From Porphyromonas vaginalis (GTDB taxonomy: Bacteria > Bacteroidota > Bacteroidia > Bacteroidales > Porphyromonadaceae): a stretch of 64,000 nucleotides of DNA. The stretch covers positions 744,001-808,000 of the forward strand of contig NZ_CATQJU010000001.1 in the NCBI RefSeq assembly GCF_958301595.1, read 5' to 3'. Made by a program: the position numbers and the translations under genes. Shown here piece by piece: positions 36,380 through 45,308 of the stretch (within the stretch, counting starts at the first letter, position 1; every line of letters begins with the position of its first letter). Under the pieces are notes generated by a model that ran no database searches, had not been told where the DNA came from, and worked only from the letters and a program-made list of their open reading frames with translations.

Positions 36380-37456
36380 ATGTCTAGACCTATAGCTCTT
36401 ATCACCGGCATCACGGGGCAAGACGGATCTTACCTCGCTGAGCTGCTTCTATCTAAGGGATACGAGGTGCACGGCACGCTACGCCGCGCCTCTTACTTCA
36501 ACACGGCGCGCATCGAGCACCTATACCTCGACGACTGGGTGCGTGACCAGAGTCAGAGACGCAAGATAGAGCTGCACTGGGCCGACATGACGGACAGTTC
36601 GTCGCTCATACGCATCATCCAAGAGGTGCGCCCTACGGAGATTTACAACCTAGCGGCTCAGAGCCATGTCAAGGTCTCCTTTGACGTGCCAGAGTACACC
36701 GGCGATGTGACTGCCATCGGCACCCTCAGACTACTCGAGGCGGTGCGCATCTTAGGCATGAGCCAGTCAGTACGCATCTACCAAGCCTCCACGAGTGAGC
36801 TATATGGTCACGTGGCAGAGACTCCGCAAAATGAACTGACGCCCTTCCGCCCCTGCTCGCCCTATGCCTGCGCTAAGCTCTATGCCTACTGGATCATTCG
36901 CAACTATCGGGAGAGTTACGGCATGTTTGCGGTCAACGGGATCCTCTTTAACCATGAGAGTGAGCGACGGGGCGAGAACTTTGTCACCCGCAAGATCACA
37001 ATGGCCGCAGCACGCATCAAGCTGGGACTGCAGGACAAGCTTTACCTAGGCAATCTCAATGCGCTCCGCGACTGGGGCTACGCGCCTGACTACGTCTACT
37101 GTATGTGGCTGATGCTGCAAAACGAAAAGCCCGAGGACTTTGTCATCGCCACGGGCGAGCAGCACTCGGTGCGGGAGTTTGCCACACTCGCCTTCCGCTA
37201 TGTCGGCATCGACCTCGAGTGGCGAGGTGAAGGGCTTCACGAAGAGGGGGTAGATCGTGCCACGGGGCGCGTGCTGGTCGCTGTGGACGAGAGCTTCTTC
37301 CGTCCCGCTGAGGTGGAGACGCTCCTGGGCGACCCAACGAAGGCACGAGAGCGCCTCGGGTGGAACCCACGGATGACACCTTTCGAGGAACTGGTCAAGC
37401 GTATGGTCGAGAGTGATCTAGAGCTATTTGCCAAAGAAGAGCGTAAGAAGCTATGA
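36380..37456 (+). CDS. gmd: GDP-mannose 4,6-dehydratase
   Basis: Gmd makes GDP-4-keto-6-deoxymannose from GDP-mannose, the first step to GDP-L-fucose. The 358-aa short-chain dehydrogenase has the cofactor motif [15 protein letters not shown], the catalytic S-T...YxxxK set (QASTSELYG and [12 protein letters not shown]), and [17 protein letters not shown], a Gmd hallmark. Its stop overlaps the fcl start by 4 bp (ATGA). Confidence 0.97.
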   Translation: MSRPIALITGITGQDGSYLAELLLSKGYEVHGTLRRASYFNTARIEHLYLDDWVRDQSQRRKIELHWADMTDSSSLIRIIQEVRPTEIYNLAAQSHVKVSFDVPEYTGDVTAIGTLRLLEAVRILGMSQSVRIYQASTSELYGHVAETPQNELTPFRPCSPYACAKLYAYWIIRNYRESYGMFAVNGILFNHESERRGENFVTRKITMAAARIKLGLQDKLYLGNLNALRDWGYAPDYVYCMWLMLQNEKPEDFVIATGEQHSVREFATLAFRYVGIDLEWRGEGLHEEGVDRATGRVLVAVDESFFRPAEVETLLGDPTKARERLGWNPRMTPFEELVKRMVESDLELFAKEERKKL

Positions 37457-38535
37457 AACAATTGACACCTGAGAGCCGCATCTATGTGGCTGGACATCGC
37501 GGCTTGGTAGGATCGGCGATACTCCGCCAACTGCAAGCACGAGGCTACCAGCACTTGATCACACGCACGCATCAAGAGCTAGACTTACTGGACGCAGTGG
37601 CGGTAGAGCGCTTCATGCGTGAGGAGCGACCCGACTACATCTTCCTCGCAGCAGCGCATGTGGGCGGGATCATGGCCAATCAGACCTACCGTGCCGACTT
37701 TATCATGAACAATCTGGGGATTCAGCAAAACGTCCTCACCTCTGCGCTGCGCAATGGTGTCGAGGGATTGCTTTTCCTCGGCAGTAGCTGCATCTATCCT
37801 CGGCTTGCGCCTCAACCAATGCGTGAGGATGCGCTACTCACCTCACCTCTGGAGTACACCAATGAGCCGTACGCTATCGCCAAGATCGCAGGAATGAAGA
37901 TGTGCGAGAGTATGAACCTCCAGTACGGCACGAACTATCTCTCGGTCATGCCGACCAATCTATATGGTTACGAAGACAACTTTGACCTAGTCAATAGCCA
38001 TGTCCTGCCCGCTATGATCCGCAAGCTACACCTGGCGGGCGTATTGCTCCGTGGCGACCTAGCAGCACTACGGCGGGACGTGGCGCAGCGTCCGCTCGAG
38101 GGCTTGACAGAGCAGAGTAGTCTGGAGGAGTTCACGGCAGAGCTAGCACGATACGGCATCACGCCTACCAGTTTGCAGCTATGGGGCACGGGGTCGGCAC
38201 TGCGTGAGTTCATGTGGAGCGACGACCTGGCGGAGGCTTGCATCACCATTGCTGAGCGGGTGTCGTTTGAGGAGCTATACCCCGCCGGCGAGCGAGAGAT
38301 CCGCAATACGCACATCAACATCGGCTCGGGCGAAGAGGTATCCATCCGCACGCTGGCCACGCTCGTCGCTGAGGCGACGCACTACGAGGGGCGCATCGAG
38401 TGGGACAGCACAAAGCCCGACGGCACCCCCCGCAAGCTCCTCGACCTGACGCGTCTCACCTCCCTCGGCTACACCGCCACGACGCCTCTCGCCGTCGGCA
38501 TCCCCCAGCTCTACGACTGGTACTGCCAGCAGTAA
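37453..38535 (+). CDS. fcl: GDP-L-fucose synthase
   Basis: Fcl epimerises and reduces the Gmd product to GDP-L-fucose, used for glycans of surface polysaccharide or O-glycosylated proteins. The 360-aa protein has [14 protein letters not shown], the active-site FLGSSCIYP and [14 protein letters not shown] (YxxxK), and LPTNLYG-like [13 protein letters not shown]. Compared with the ~320-aa enterobacterial enzyme it carries a roughly 40-residue insertion after residue 190 ([20 protein letters not shown]), as is usual in Bacteroidota. Confidence 0.96.
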   Translation: MKQLTPESRIYVAGHRGLVGSAILRQLQARGYQHLITRTHQELDLLDAVAVERFMREERPDYIFLAAAHVGGIMANQTYRADFIMNNLGIQQNVLTSALRNGVEGLLFLGSSCIYPRLAPQPMREDALLTSPLEYTNEPYAIAKIAGMKMCESMNLQYGTNYLSVMPTNLYGYEDNFDLVNSHVLPAMIRKLHLAGVLLRGDLAALRRDVAQRPLEGLTEQSSLEEFTAELARYGITPTSLQLWGTGSALREFMWSDDLAEACITIAERVSFEELYPAGEREIRNTHINIGSGEEVSIRTLATLVAEATHYEGRIEWDSTKPDGTPRKLLDLTRLTSLGYTATTPLAVGIPQLYDWYCQQ

Positions 38536-38561
38536 TCACTCCAACAATAAGCTACGCATCT

Positions 38562-40106
38562 ATGTCCGCAATACAGATACTCTGGGTCGATGACGAGATA
38601 GATCTCCTGAGACCGCACATCATATTCCTCGAGCAGCACGGCTATCAGGTCACCCCCTGCGTGAGTGGTGCCGACGCCCTCGACTTGCTGCAAGAGCAGT
38701 CGTACGACTTAGTCTTCCTCGATGAGCAGATGCCTGGCTTGTCGGGACTAGAGACGCTCGCACGCATCGCTCCGCTCTACCCCTACCTCCCCGTCGTCAT
38801 GGTCACCAAGAGCGAGGAGGAGCACCTGATGAATGAGGCCATCAGCCGTCAGATAGCCGACTATCTCATCAAGCCGGTCAATCCCCACCAACTTCTCCTC
38901 TCGCTCAAGAAAGTACTGCACCGAGAGCAGATCGTCACTGAGGCTACACAGCAAAACTACATACAAGCCTTCCGTGAGCTATCCCTACGGATCAATAGTG
39001 CTGGCACCATCGACGAGTGGATGGCTATCTATAAGGAGATCTCCAAGTGGGTCATGCAGGTAGACAACTACCTCCCCGATATGGCGGAGACGCTTCAGTC
39101 GCAGCGTGACGAGGCGAATAGACTCTTCGCTAAGTTCATTATTAAGGAGTACGAGGGGTGGATACAAAATCCTAAGCGCGCTCCGCTCATGAGCCACACG
39201 CTGATGCGAGACAAAGTCTTCCCGATGCTAGATCGTGGCGAGCATGTCTTCCTAATCCTCATCGACAACTTCCGCTGGGACCAGTGGCTCGCTGTGCAGG
39301 AGATGCTGAGCGGACTCTTCACCTTCGACGATGGCATGTACACCGCTATCCTACCGACAGCCACACAATATGCGCGGAATGCGATCTTCTCAGGGCTCAT
39401 GCCTCTAGAGATTACGAAAACCTTTCCCGAGCTATGGGTCGATGAGGAGAGCGAAGAGGGCAAAAATCTCAACGAAGAGCCCATGATCGCAAGCCTCCTC
39501 AAGCGTTACCGCAAGCCCTACAGCTTCGCCTACCGCAAGGTCTACGAGACCTCCTTCGGCGAGCGAGTCCTCGCTCAGCTCAACGAGCTGGAGGACAATC
39601 AGCTCAACGTCATCGTCCTCAACTTCGTCGATATGCTATCGCATGCTCGCACCGAGAGCAAGATGATCCGCGAGCTTGCCAGCAGCGAGGCCGCTTACCG
39701 CTCCCTGACGCAGAGTTGGTTCCGCCACTCGACCACCTATCGGCTCTTCGAGCAAGTCGCTCAGATGGGCGCCAAGATCATCCTGACCACCGACCATGGC
39801 TCCGTCCGCGTCCGCAAGCCAGTCAAGATCATCGGCAATCGCAACACTTCGACCAATCTGCGCTATAAGCTAGGCCAAAGCCTCACCTTCGACGCCAAGG
39901 AGGCCTACGCACCCAGCAAACCAAAGGATATAGGTCTTCCTGTCAACCATTTGACAGACAGTTACGTCTTCTGCTACGAGCAGAACTTCTTCGCCTATCC
40001 CAACAACTATAACTACTACGTCAATTACTACCGTGACACGCTCCAGCACGGAGGTATCTCTATGGAGGAGATGCTCGTGCCCTGTATCACGCTCACGCCT
40101 CGTTAA
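38562..40106 (+). CDS. porX: PorX, response regulator with PglZ domain controlling type IX secretion
   Basis: The 514-aa protein has an N-terminal receiver domain (residues 1-120) with acidic pocket D10-D11, phospho-acceptor D54 (LVFLDEQMPGL) and the K in VTKSEEE. The C-terminal half is an alkaline phosphatase-like PglZ domain (VFLILIDNFRWDQW, AILPTATQYARNAIFSGL, TTDHGSVRVRKP). In P. gingivalis PorX with the kinase PorY controls T9SS genes. The ATG at 38562 gives the conserved start QILWVDDEIDLL; an upstream frame to 38400 lies within fcl and is rejected. It is probably in the gmd-fcl operon (26 bp gap). Confidence 0.95.
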   Translation: MSAIQILWVDDEIDLLRPHIIFLEQHGYQVTPCVSGADALDLLQEQSYDLVFLDEQMPGLSGLETLARIAPLYPYLPVVMVTKSEEEHLMNEAISRQIADYLIKPVNPHQLLLSLKKVLHREQIVTEATQQNYIQAFRELSLRINSAGTIDEWMAIYKEISKWVMQVDNYLPDMAETLQSQRDEANRLFAKFIIKEYEGWIQNPKRAPLMSHTLMRDKVFPMLDRGEHVFLILIDNFRWDQWLAVQEMLSGLFTFDDGMYTAILPTATQYARNAIFSGLMPLEITKTFPELWVDEESEEGKNLNEEPMIASLLKRYRKPYSFAYRKVYETSFGERVLAQLNELEDNQLNVIVLNFVDMLSHARTESKMIRELASSEAAYRSLTQSWFRHSTTYRLFEQVAQMGAKIILTTDHGSVRVRKPVKIIGNRNTSTNLRYKLGQSLTFDAKEAYAPSKPKDIGLPVNHLTDSYVFCYEQNFFAYPNNYNYYVNYYRDTLQHGGISMEEMLVPCITLTPR

Positions 40107-40119
40107 TACCATTAGCTAT

Positions 40120-40545
40120 ATGCGTCTCACACTACAATCTCTCGCCGACCTCCCACGCATCGCCCAGGAGGTACACACACGTCTTGCCGACTACCCCGTC
40201 ATCGCCCTCCAGGGAGATCTAGGCGCGGGCAAGACAACGCTCGTTCACGAGCTGTGCCGTCTCGATGGCGCCAGCGAAGAGGAGGTGGTCAATAGCCCCA
40301 CCTTTGCCATTGTCAACGTCTATACGACTCAGTCCGACGAAACTATCTATCATATAGACTGCTACCGTCTGGAGAACCTCGCAGATGCCGACCAAATAGG
40401 CCTAGCCGAGTATATCCGCTCAGGCGCTCGCTGCTATATCGAGTGGCCCGACGTCATCGCCCCCCTGCTCCCCGAGGACACCGCTGTCATCCACATCGAG
40501 GCGCAGCCCGACGGCTCCCGCCTCCTGACCCTCCTCACTGAGTAG
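40120..40545 (+). CDS. tsaE: tRNA threonylcarbamoyladenosine biosynthesis ATPase TsaE
   Basis: TsaE is the ATPase partner of TsaB and TsaD in making the t6A base of ANN-decoding tRNAs. The 141-aa protein has the Walker A motif GDLGAGKTTLVHEL, VNSPTFAIVNVY, and the HIDCYRLE and IEWPD segments of the family. The chosen ATG at 40120 gives the normal length; the frame extends upstream into porX (40033) without family similarity. It lies 13 bp after porX. Confidence 0.95.
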   Translation: MRLTLQSLADLPRIAQEVHTRLADYPVIALQGDLGAGKTTLVHELCRLDGASEEEVVNSPTFAIVNVYTTQSDETIYHIDCYRLENLADADQIGLAEYIRSGARCYIEWPDVIAPLLPEDTAVIHIEAQPDGSRLLTLLTE

Positions 40546-40735
40546 GCTCACACAGTCATCGCGCTTCGCCTACTAGCGCGAGGAGAGCTAAGATCGCAAG
40601 ACTACCGTCTCTCCTATTATATGTCGTAGAGTAAAAATCTTCTGGACTAAACAAGGTCCTATCAGAAACAACGTGTACCCGTTTTGTCGTTTTCGGGTAG
40701 ATGTGTGGGGGAGGTGTGGCAAAAGTATTATCTAT
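40546..40735. other. Intergenic region after tsaE
   Basis: No gene is seen. GGAGAG at about 40579-40584 faces CTCTCC at about 40610-40615 and could form a weak terminator stem. 40671-40703 is the second copy of the short repeat found at 11966-11998, with a TACCCG/CGGGTA hairpin. Confidence 0.45.
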
Positions 40736-41080
40736 TATAATGTGTCACCCCTCTAATCTCTAACTTCTACCCTCCAATCTCTATTTACATATCTTTACGG
40801 AGAAATTCGTCCGATTCCCTCCTTTCTCGGATATCCACGTGGGAAATCTCAAATCTCCACGTGGATATTTTTCTTTTTCCACGTGGGCGCGATTCATTTC
40901 TTCCGAAGTTTCATTTGATTCCTCCGAAGTTTCATTTGATTCCTCCGAAGAATTTTTTATTCTCCACGTGGAGATTTTGAAATATCCACGTGGAAATCAC
41001 TTTTCCCCGACACAGCGCCGTTTCGATATGTAGCCAGCTCTAAATAATTGTAACGATCCGACGTTGAAATTCTCCAGCCA
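40736..41080 (+). repeat. Dispersed repeat, copy C (lacks the left third)
   Basis: The copy begins near AATGTGTCACCC, followed by heptads (40751-40785), TTTACATATCTTTACGG, five CCACGTGG palindromes, tandem TCCGAAGTTTCATTTGAT units, TTGTAACGA and CCAGCCA. A piece resembling the missing left third (AGCTAACAGCCAAC, then GCGACAAGCG and ATAATGCGTCAAC) is found separately at about 41257-41337, so this locus appears rearranged. Confidence 0.8.
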
Positions 41081-41117
41081 ACAGCAGGGCGACGTGGGGA
41101 CGCACCCGGACGACTTC

Positions 41118-41239
41118 CTGTAGGGACGCACGGGAGTGTCTAGTCGGAGGGCGTCCGTTGTAGAACGAAAGTTACAGCATAGTCTCGCTGGTTCGGGGAC
41201 GGACGCCCTCCGGCTGGACACTGCCGTGCGTCTCTACAG
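41118..41239. repeat. Large inverted repeat, 41-bp arms
   Basis: The arm 41118-41158 (starting CTGTAGGGACGCAC) is the reverse complement of 41199-41239 with only four mismatches; the 40-bp centre contains AACGAAAGTTACAG. The arms are GC-rich with GAGGGCGTCCG at the inner ends. No coding potential is evident. It could be a MITE-like element or a strong hairpin insulating the accessory genes downstream. Confidence 0.8.
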
Positions 41240-41443
41240 CGGGTTACACGACCACTAGCTAACAGCCAACAGCTACACATGAGCGACAAGCGGGGAGTGG
41301 AGAGATCGATGAACTCATTGTCTATAATGCGTCAACTCTTCTCTCAAAAAGCTTTAACTGGACAGCAAAAACGAAATTATCAGTAGCTTTGCTACATCTA
41401 CTCGGTAGATAATATGCGACATGCTGAGTAGTCCACAGAAACG

Positions 41444-41477
41444 CGAAGATAGGCTTCGTAACACGCTCCTACCTTTG
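41444..41477 (+). promoter_or_regulatory. Shared operator and promoter 1 (WYL gene)
   Basis: CGAAGATAGGCTTCGTA (41444-41460), nine bases, then TACCTTTG (41470-41477). The same arrangement occurs before the WG-repeat gene and the retron. The motif contains CGAA...TTCG inverted ends and covers the expected -33 region, so a bound regulator would affect RNA polymerase directly. Start codon is 24 bp after the -7 element. Confidence 0.75.
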
Positions 41478-41500
41478 CTCAGCAAAAGAACATAAATAGT

Positions 41501-42580
41501 ATGCCCGTCAATAAGAATGCTATGACTAGATACCAGATACTCGATGAGCTACTGAGCAATCGGTATCATGACTATTCGCTCGATGATCTAACCGAAGAGG
41601 TCAATAGGCGACTAGCCGAGATTGACCCTGACACCAATGGTGTGGTAAGAAGGACTATCGAGGGGGACATACGCTATCTGGAGTATGACAGTCCCTTTAT
41701 GGTCGAGATCGACAGGTATAGCGTATCGGCCTACAACATAGACAAGCAGAAGAGTGTCACCAAGCGCTGCCTGCGCTATGCCGATCCGTCGTTTTCCATA
41801 TTCAAGCAGGAACTCTCTGATGATGAGAAGTATCTGCTGCGTGAGGCACTCTCTCTGATGGGTCAGTTTGACGGGCTGCCTAATCTGGATCATCTTGAGT
41901 CTCTTCGTCTAGGATTGAGTGTGGAGAGTAGCGTAGATAGGCGCATTGTGTCACTTGCTAAGAGTCCGCTCTCTAGCTCTAGCCTATTTGGGCAACTTTT
42001 TACCGCTATCTCTCAGCAGCAGGTGGTCGAGCTACACTATCACACCTTTGCGCAGCCTCAAGAGCAGCTCACCACGACCATCCACCCTTATTTATTGAAG
42101 GAGTACAATCGTCGATGGTTTCTAGTGGCAGCCGCAGAGGAAGATGGTAAGCTACTCACCTTTGCTCTAGATCGCATCGACCGTTGCCACCCTCTGCCAT
42201 CTCACCTGTATGTGCCTTGTAGTGGGGAGGTCTGGCATCACTTTGATGAAATCATCGGTGTGACGCTATACGACGATAGTCCGCTACATGAGATCATCTT
42301 TTGGGTGAGTAATGTCTCGAGAGACTATGTGCTTACGAAGCCAATCCACGCCTCACAGGAGCAACTCACAGAGGAGGAGAGCGTGTCTCTACGAGCAGCC
42401 TACCCCACCCTTGAGGCGGGGAGCTACTTTCGCATCTACTGTAAGGAAAACTACGAGTTGATCCGCGAGTTAACCAGCTTCGGGGCAGAGCTTGTAGTCT
42501 TATCTCCTGAAGAGATCCAGAGCAAAGCCTCAAGATATGTAGAGACACTGAGTGAAGTGTATCAGAATTTGCGAAGATAG
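41501..42580 (+). CDS. WYL-domain transcriptional regulator
   Basis: The 359-aa protein has an N-terminal winged-helix-like region (RYQILDELLSNRYHDYSLDDL, RRTIEGDIRYLE) and a WYL domain from about 160, with FGQLFTAISQQQVVELHYHT and HPYLLKEYNRRWFLVAAAEE. A C-terminal extension (WCX-like) follows to 359. WYL regulators often control phage-defence genes and sense nucleic acids or nucleotides. A shared motif precedes this gene and the next two transcription units, so autoregulation and control of the retron are likely, by inference. Its stop codon (42578-42580) lies inside the next operator. Confidence 0.88.
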   Translation: MPVNKNAMTRYQILDELLSNRYHDYSLDDLTEEVNRRLAEIDPDTNGVVRRTIEGDIRYLEYDSPFMVEIDRYSVSAYNIDKQKSVTKRCLRYADPSFSIFKQELSDDEKYLLREALSLMGQFDGLPNLDHLESLRLGLSVESSVDRRIVSLAKSPLSSSSLFGQLFTAISQQQVVELHYHTFAQPQEQLTTTIHPYLLKEYNRRWFLVAAAEEDGKLLTFALDRIDRCHPLPSHLYVPCSGEVWHHFDEIIGVTLYDDSPLHEIIFWVSNVSRDYVLTKPIHASQEQLTEEESVSLRAAYPTLEAGSYFRIYCKENYELIRELTSFGAELVVLSPEEIQSKASRYVETLSEVYQNLRR

Positions 42581-42605
42581 AGTTCGTAGTCACGTCCTAC
42601 CTTTG
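42572..42605 (+). promoter_or_regulatory. Shared operator and promoter 2 (WG-repeat gene)
   Basis: CGAAGATAGAGTTCGTA (42572-42588), nine bases, then TACCTTTG (42598-42605). The operator overlaps the last codons and stop of the WYL gene, which makes its conservation more notable. The start codon follows 34 bp later. Confidence 0.75.
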
Positions 42606-42639
42606 CAATGTCAACGTAAAGGAAGTAATCAAAACAACT

Positions 42640-43464
42640 ATGGAAAAATACTCTTTACAGCCCCAATACGATGCTATCATCGTCCCTGCACAGCAATATG
42701 ATCTCTCTACTGATGATCGGCAGCTGATCCCCTTCATACGATACGATGTCTTAGAATGTAAGAAAATAGGCTTCGTAAATAGGAAGGGAGAGGTCGTCGT
42801 CAAGCCACAGTATGATATGTACAGTCCAGGGTACAAAGACGACTTAGGCTATATCAAGGTGGCAAAGGATATTATCCACCAGGGTCGCCTCACGACACTC
42901 TACGGCTTAATAGACAGTACAGGAGAGATAGTCTTACCACTCGAGTACCGCACGCTTCTGCCACCCATTGATAGTCAGGATCTCTACATGGTGCAAGACA
43001 TCAATTATCATTATGGTGTAGTAAGAAGCTCGGGTGAGATGGTGGTTCCTTTTGGAGAGTACAATTGGATCGATGGCTTCGATCGTGGACTAGCACGAGT
43101 CATAGGGCATGATGCCGCAGGTAGGAAGAAGTGGGGCGTCATCGATGAGACTGGAGAGCTAGTAGTGCCGATGGAGTATGACTCGATTAGGAACTTTTAC
43201 GGCAAGAATACTCAGAGCATCCCCCTTGTTAGTGGCAAGATGGTGAGAGAGCTCGCTTTTGCCGATATAGTTAAGGAAGATAATATAACCAGTAAAACAG
43301 AAGATAATATGATGAACGAAGAAGACATGTGGTATCTAGACGACTACGGTCGTGAGTATGGTGAGTACTCAGGGAGCTATGCTCAGGATGTAGCAGGCTA
43401 TAGCGATGATGTGATCAACGATGCCTTCGAGGGCGACCCAGAGATCTACTGGAATATTGATTAG
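42640..43464 (+). CDS. WG-repeat protein with acidic C-terminal tail
   Basis: The 274-aa protein carries WG (KWG)-type beta-hairpin repeats in its first 200 residues: IGFVNRKGEVVVKPQYD, YGLIDSTGEIVLPLEYR, YGVVRSSGEMVVPFGEY and WGVIDETGELVVPMEYD. The C-terminal 45 residues are acidic and aromatic (YGREYGEYSGSYAQDVAGYS, then FEGDPEIYWNID). No signal peptide is evident, so it is probably cytosolic. Function is unknown; WG repeats usually bind ligands or proteins. It shares its promoter motif with the flanking WYL and retron genes. Confidence 0.75.
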   Translation: MEKYSLQPQYDAIIVPAQQYDLSTDDRQLIPFIRYDVLECKKIGFVNRKGEVVVKPQYDMYSPGYKDDLGYIKVAKDIIHQGRLTTLYGLIDSTGEIVLPLEYRTLLPPIDSQDLYMVQDINYHYGVVRSSGEMVVPFGEYNWIDGFDRGLARVIGHDAAGRKKWGVIDETGELVVPMEYDSIRNFYGKNTQSIPLVSGKMVRELAFADIVKEDNITSKTEDNMMNEEDMWYLDDYGREYGEYSGSYAQDVAGYSDDVINDAFEGDPEIYWNID

Positions 43465-43498
43465 CCCCCACCCCCGCTAACGGGTGCTTTTGCGACTA

Positions 43499-43532
43499 CG
43501 TAGATAGAGTTCGCAACGATGTAGTACCTTTG
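43499..43532 (+). promoter_or_regulatory. Shared operator and promoter 3 (retron)
   Basis: CGTAGATAGAGTTCGCA (43499-43515), nine bases, then TACCTTTG (43525-43532). It differs from the other two sites at two positions but keeps the exact spacing. Transcription from here would begin near 43539, just before the structured retron leader. Confidence 0.75.
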
Positions 43533-43544
43533 TCCTCAAGAGGC

Positions 43545-43814
43545 GTATCGAGATAGTCGATACACTTGGATGTACGGACGAAGACGAGGTCTTTGACAGT
43601 CGGATGAGATAGATACAGATTTGATTCTGTCATGCGTATTCGCATGATGTCCCACTAGCTCCATGAGCCTGTGGGATAACAATGGCTGGTAGTTAAAGTC
43701 AATGTTTTTACATTGAAGTCAATCATGATCATGATTATGGTGATTGGTGATTGATGATTATGAGATCTAAAGATCTCCTTTATACAAGGAAATAGAGTCT
43801 GTCTCTCCCGACTG
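43545..43814 (+). ncRNA. Candidate retron msr-msd non-coding RNA
   Basis: The AT-rich leader before the reverse transcriptase is densely folded. Hairpins: 43545-43563 (7 bp, perfect), 43581-43593, 43615-43630, 43631-43646 (CATGCG/CGCATG), 43650-43676 (TCCCAC/GTGGGA with inner GCTC/GAGC), 43699-43716 (TCAATGT/ACATTGA), a palindrome at 43721-43736, TCAATCA/TGATTGA (43719-43754), and 43762-43777 (GAGATCT/AGATCTC). The a1-like CAGTCGG..GAGA (43597-43610) faces a2-like TCTCTCCCGACTG (43802-43814), the end pairing that defines retron RNAs. The branching guanosine and exact msd limits cannot be read. Confidence 0.65.
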
Positions 43815-43848
43815 CAATGCCTCCCCTCTAGACAATCCCCACAAAAAG

Positions 43849-45303
43849 ATGGATCGAAACAGCATAGCTACACAAGCAAGACTTATGGAGACCAAAGCGG
43901 ATCTCCTCAGGCTACTCAACCAGATGAAGTGGGATGAGATGGAGAGAGAGGGTATGGCCGATAGGTATCACCCGTTTACTACTACCAACATCAACTACTA
44001 CTGCAACCCCAACCATACGGAGCTGCGATACAGGACCTTTAAGATCCCTAAGCGCTCTGGCGGCTCACGGGTGATCACAGCTCCGAGGAATAAAACCTTC
44101 AAGCTGCTCCTGCGGTACGTCAACGAGATATTTAAGGCACTCTACACGCCCTCACCTCACGCTATGGGCTTTACCGAGGGGCGCTCTGTAGTAACCAATG
44201 CAGACCTACATAGAGGGCAGATATATGTCTTCAACATAGACCTGCAAGACTTCTTCCCGAGCATCCACCAGGCACGCGTCTGGAAGCGCATACAGCTAGA
44301 CCCTCTAGGTCTCAAGCGTCCCATAGCCAACATACTGGCAGGGCTATGTGCTATGCGCGTAGATCTAGCGGATGGCGACGTGCAGTATGTACTACCTCAG
44401 GGTGCTCCCACATCGCCTATCCTCAGCAATATGATCTGCGACACACTCGATAGGAGACTAGCTGGACTCGCTCGGCGCTTCGGACTCCACTACTCACGCT
44501 ACGCCGATGATATTACGTTTAGCTCTATGCACCACGTATATCAGCCAGACGGCGCCTTCAGGAGAGAGCTAGAGCGCATCATCACGGGGCAGGGATTTGT
44601 CATCAATCAGTCGAAGACACGACTACAGAAGAGAGGTGCCCGCCAAGAGGTCACGGGGATCATCGTCAGTGACAAGCTCAATGTCTCACAGCACTATGTA
44701 CGAGACCTGCGCAACCTGCTATACATTTGGGAGCGGTATGGCTATGATACGGCTTGCAGTAGGTTTTATCCCAAGTATCAGGCAGACAAAGGGCATCTCA
44801 AGAAGGGAATGCCTCAGATGCCCAACATTATCGAGGGCAAGCTCCTGTACCTCAAGATGGTCAAGGGTGAGAGCGACTCCGTCTACCTACGGCTCAAAGC
44901 ACAGTTTGACCGCCTCACAGGACAGCTCCGTGACACACGCAATATGACGCACAGCATCGCTTACTTAGAGACGACACCTCTCCTAGAGTTTGAGCAAAAG
45001 AACCATACGCTCGTGGAGATCCTCCACTCCACACCTCAGGAGCAGACAGACTCCGCCGCCACCTCCTCTCACCGATATGCGACCTTTACCCTAGGCGGAC
45101 ATAAGGTGCTGGCCTCTGTCAATAAAGTGCTGACACCCCATGAGGAGCAGCACAAAGAGGCTCTCGCCATCTCACACTGTCTCTCACCTGAGGGGCAGCA
45201 CTTCTGGCTCATACATCGCCAGGACAAGGTGACCCACCATCCCGCTCCACCCGTCGACCTAGATCAGCTGACCCAAGACCTAGCAGACCTACTCAGCGAA
45301 TAG
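43849..45303 (+). CDS. Retron-type reverse transcriptase with C-terminal extension
   Basis: The 484-aa enzyme would copy part of its own leader RNA into msDNA. Fingers: FKIPKRSGGSRVITAPRNKT (64-83). It has the retron-specific NAxxH motif (NADLH, 117-121), palm aspartate D131 in VFNIDLQDFFPS, QGAPTSPILSN (184-194), YADD (218-221), and the region Y motif VTG (268-270). These identify a retron RT rather than a group II intron or DGR enzyme. After the thumb (to about 365), a ~115-residue extension rich in His and Gln has no domain I recognise; typical retron RTs end near 320 aa. No clear ribosome binding site precedes the ATG. Confidence 0.9.
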   Translation: MDRNSIATQARLMETKADLLRLLNQMKWDEMEREGMADRYHPFTTTNINYYCNPNHTELRYRTFKIPKRSGGSRVITAPRNKTFKLLLRYVNEIFKALYTPSPHAMGFTEGRSVVTNADLHRGQIYVFNIDLQDFFPSIHQARVWKRIQLDPLGLKRPIANILAGLCAMRVDLADGDVQYVLPQGAPTSPILSNMICDTLDRRLAGLARRFGLHYSRYADDITFSSMHHVYQPDGAFRRELERIITGQGFVINQSKTRLQKRGARQEVTGIIVSDKLNVSQHYVRDLRNLLYIWERYGYDTACSRFYPKYQADKGHLKKGMPQMPNIIEGKLLYLKMVKGESDSVYLRLKAQFDRLTGQLRDTRNMTHSIAYLETTPLLEFEQKNHTLVEILHSTPQEQTDSAATSSHRYATFTLGGHKVLASVNKVLTPHEEQHKEALAISHCLSPEGQHFWLIHRQDKVTHHPAPPVDLDQLTQDLADLLSE

Positions 45304-45308
45304 TACTT

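Noticed and set aside
38400-38561. Longer N-terminus for PorX
   Set aside because: The extra residues overlap fcl out of frame and have no similarity to receiver domains; the ATG at 38562 gives the conserved start.
40033-40119. Longer N-terminus for TsaE
   Set aside because: It lies within the porX coding region and is rich in Arg/Ser/Cys, as expected for an out-of-frame reading.
43597-43814. Retron leader as a riboswitch or tRNA-like element
   Set aside because: No known riboswitch core or tRNA arms were seen, whereas end pairing and position before a retron RT explain the structure better.
43849-45303. RT as part of a group II intron or diversity-generating retroelement
   Set aside because: No maturase domain, intron domain V/VI, or template/variable repeat was seen, and the NAxxH and VTG motifs point to a retron.
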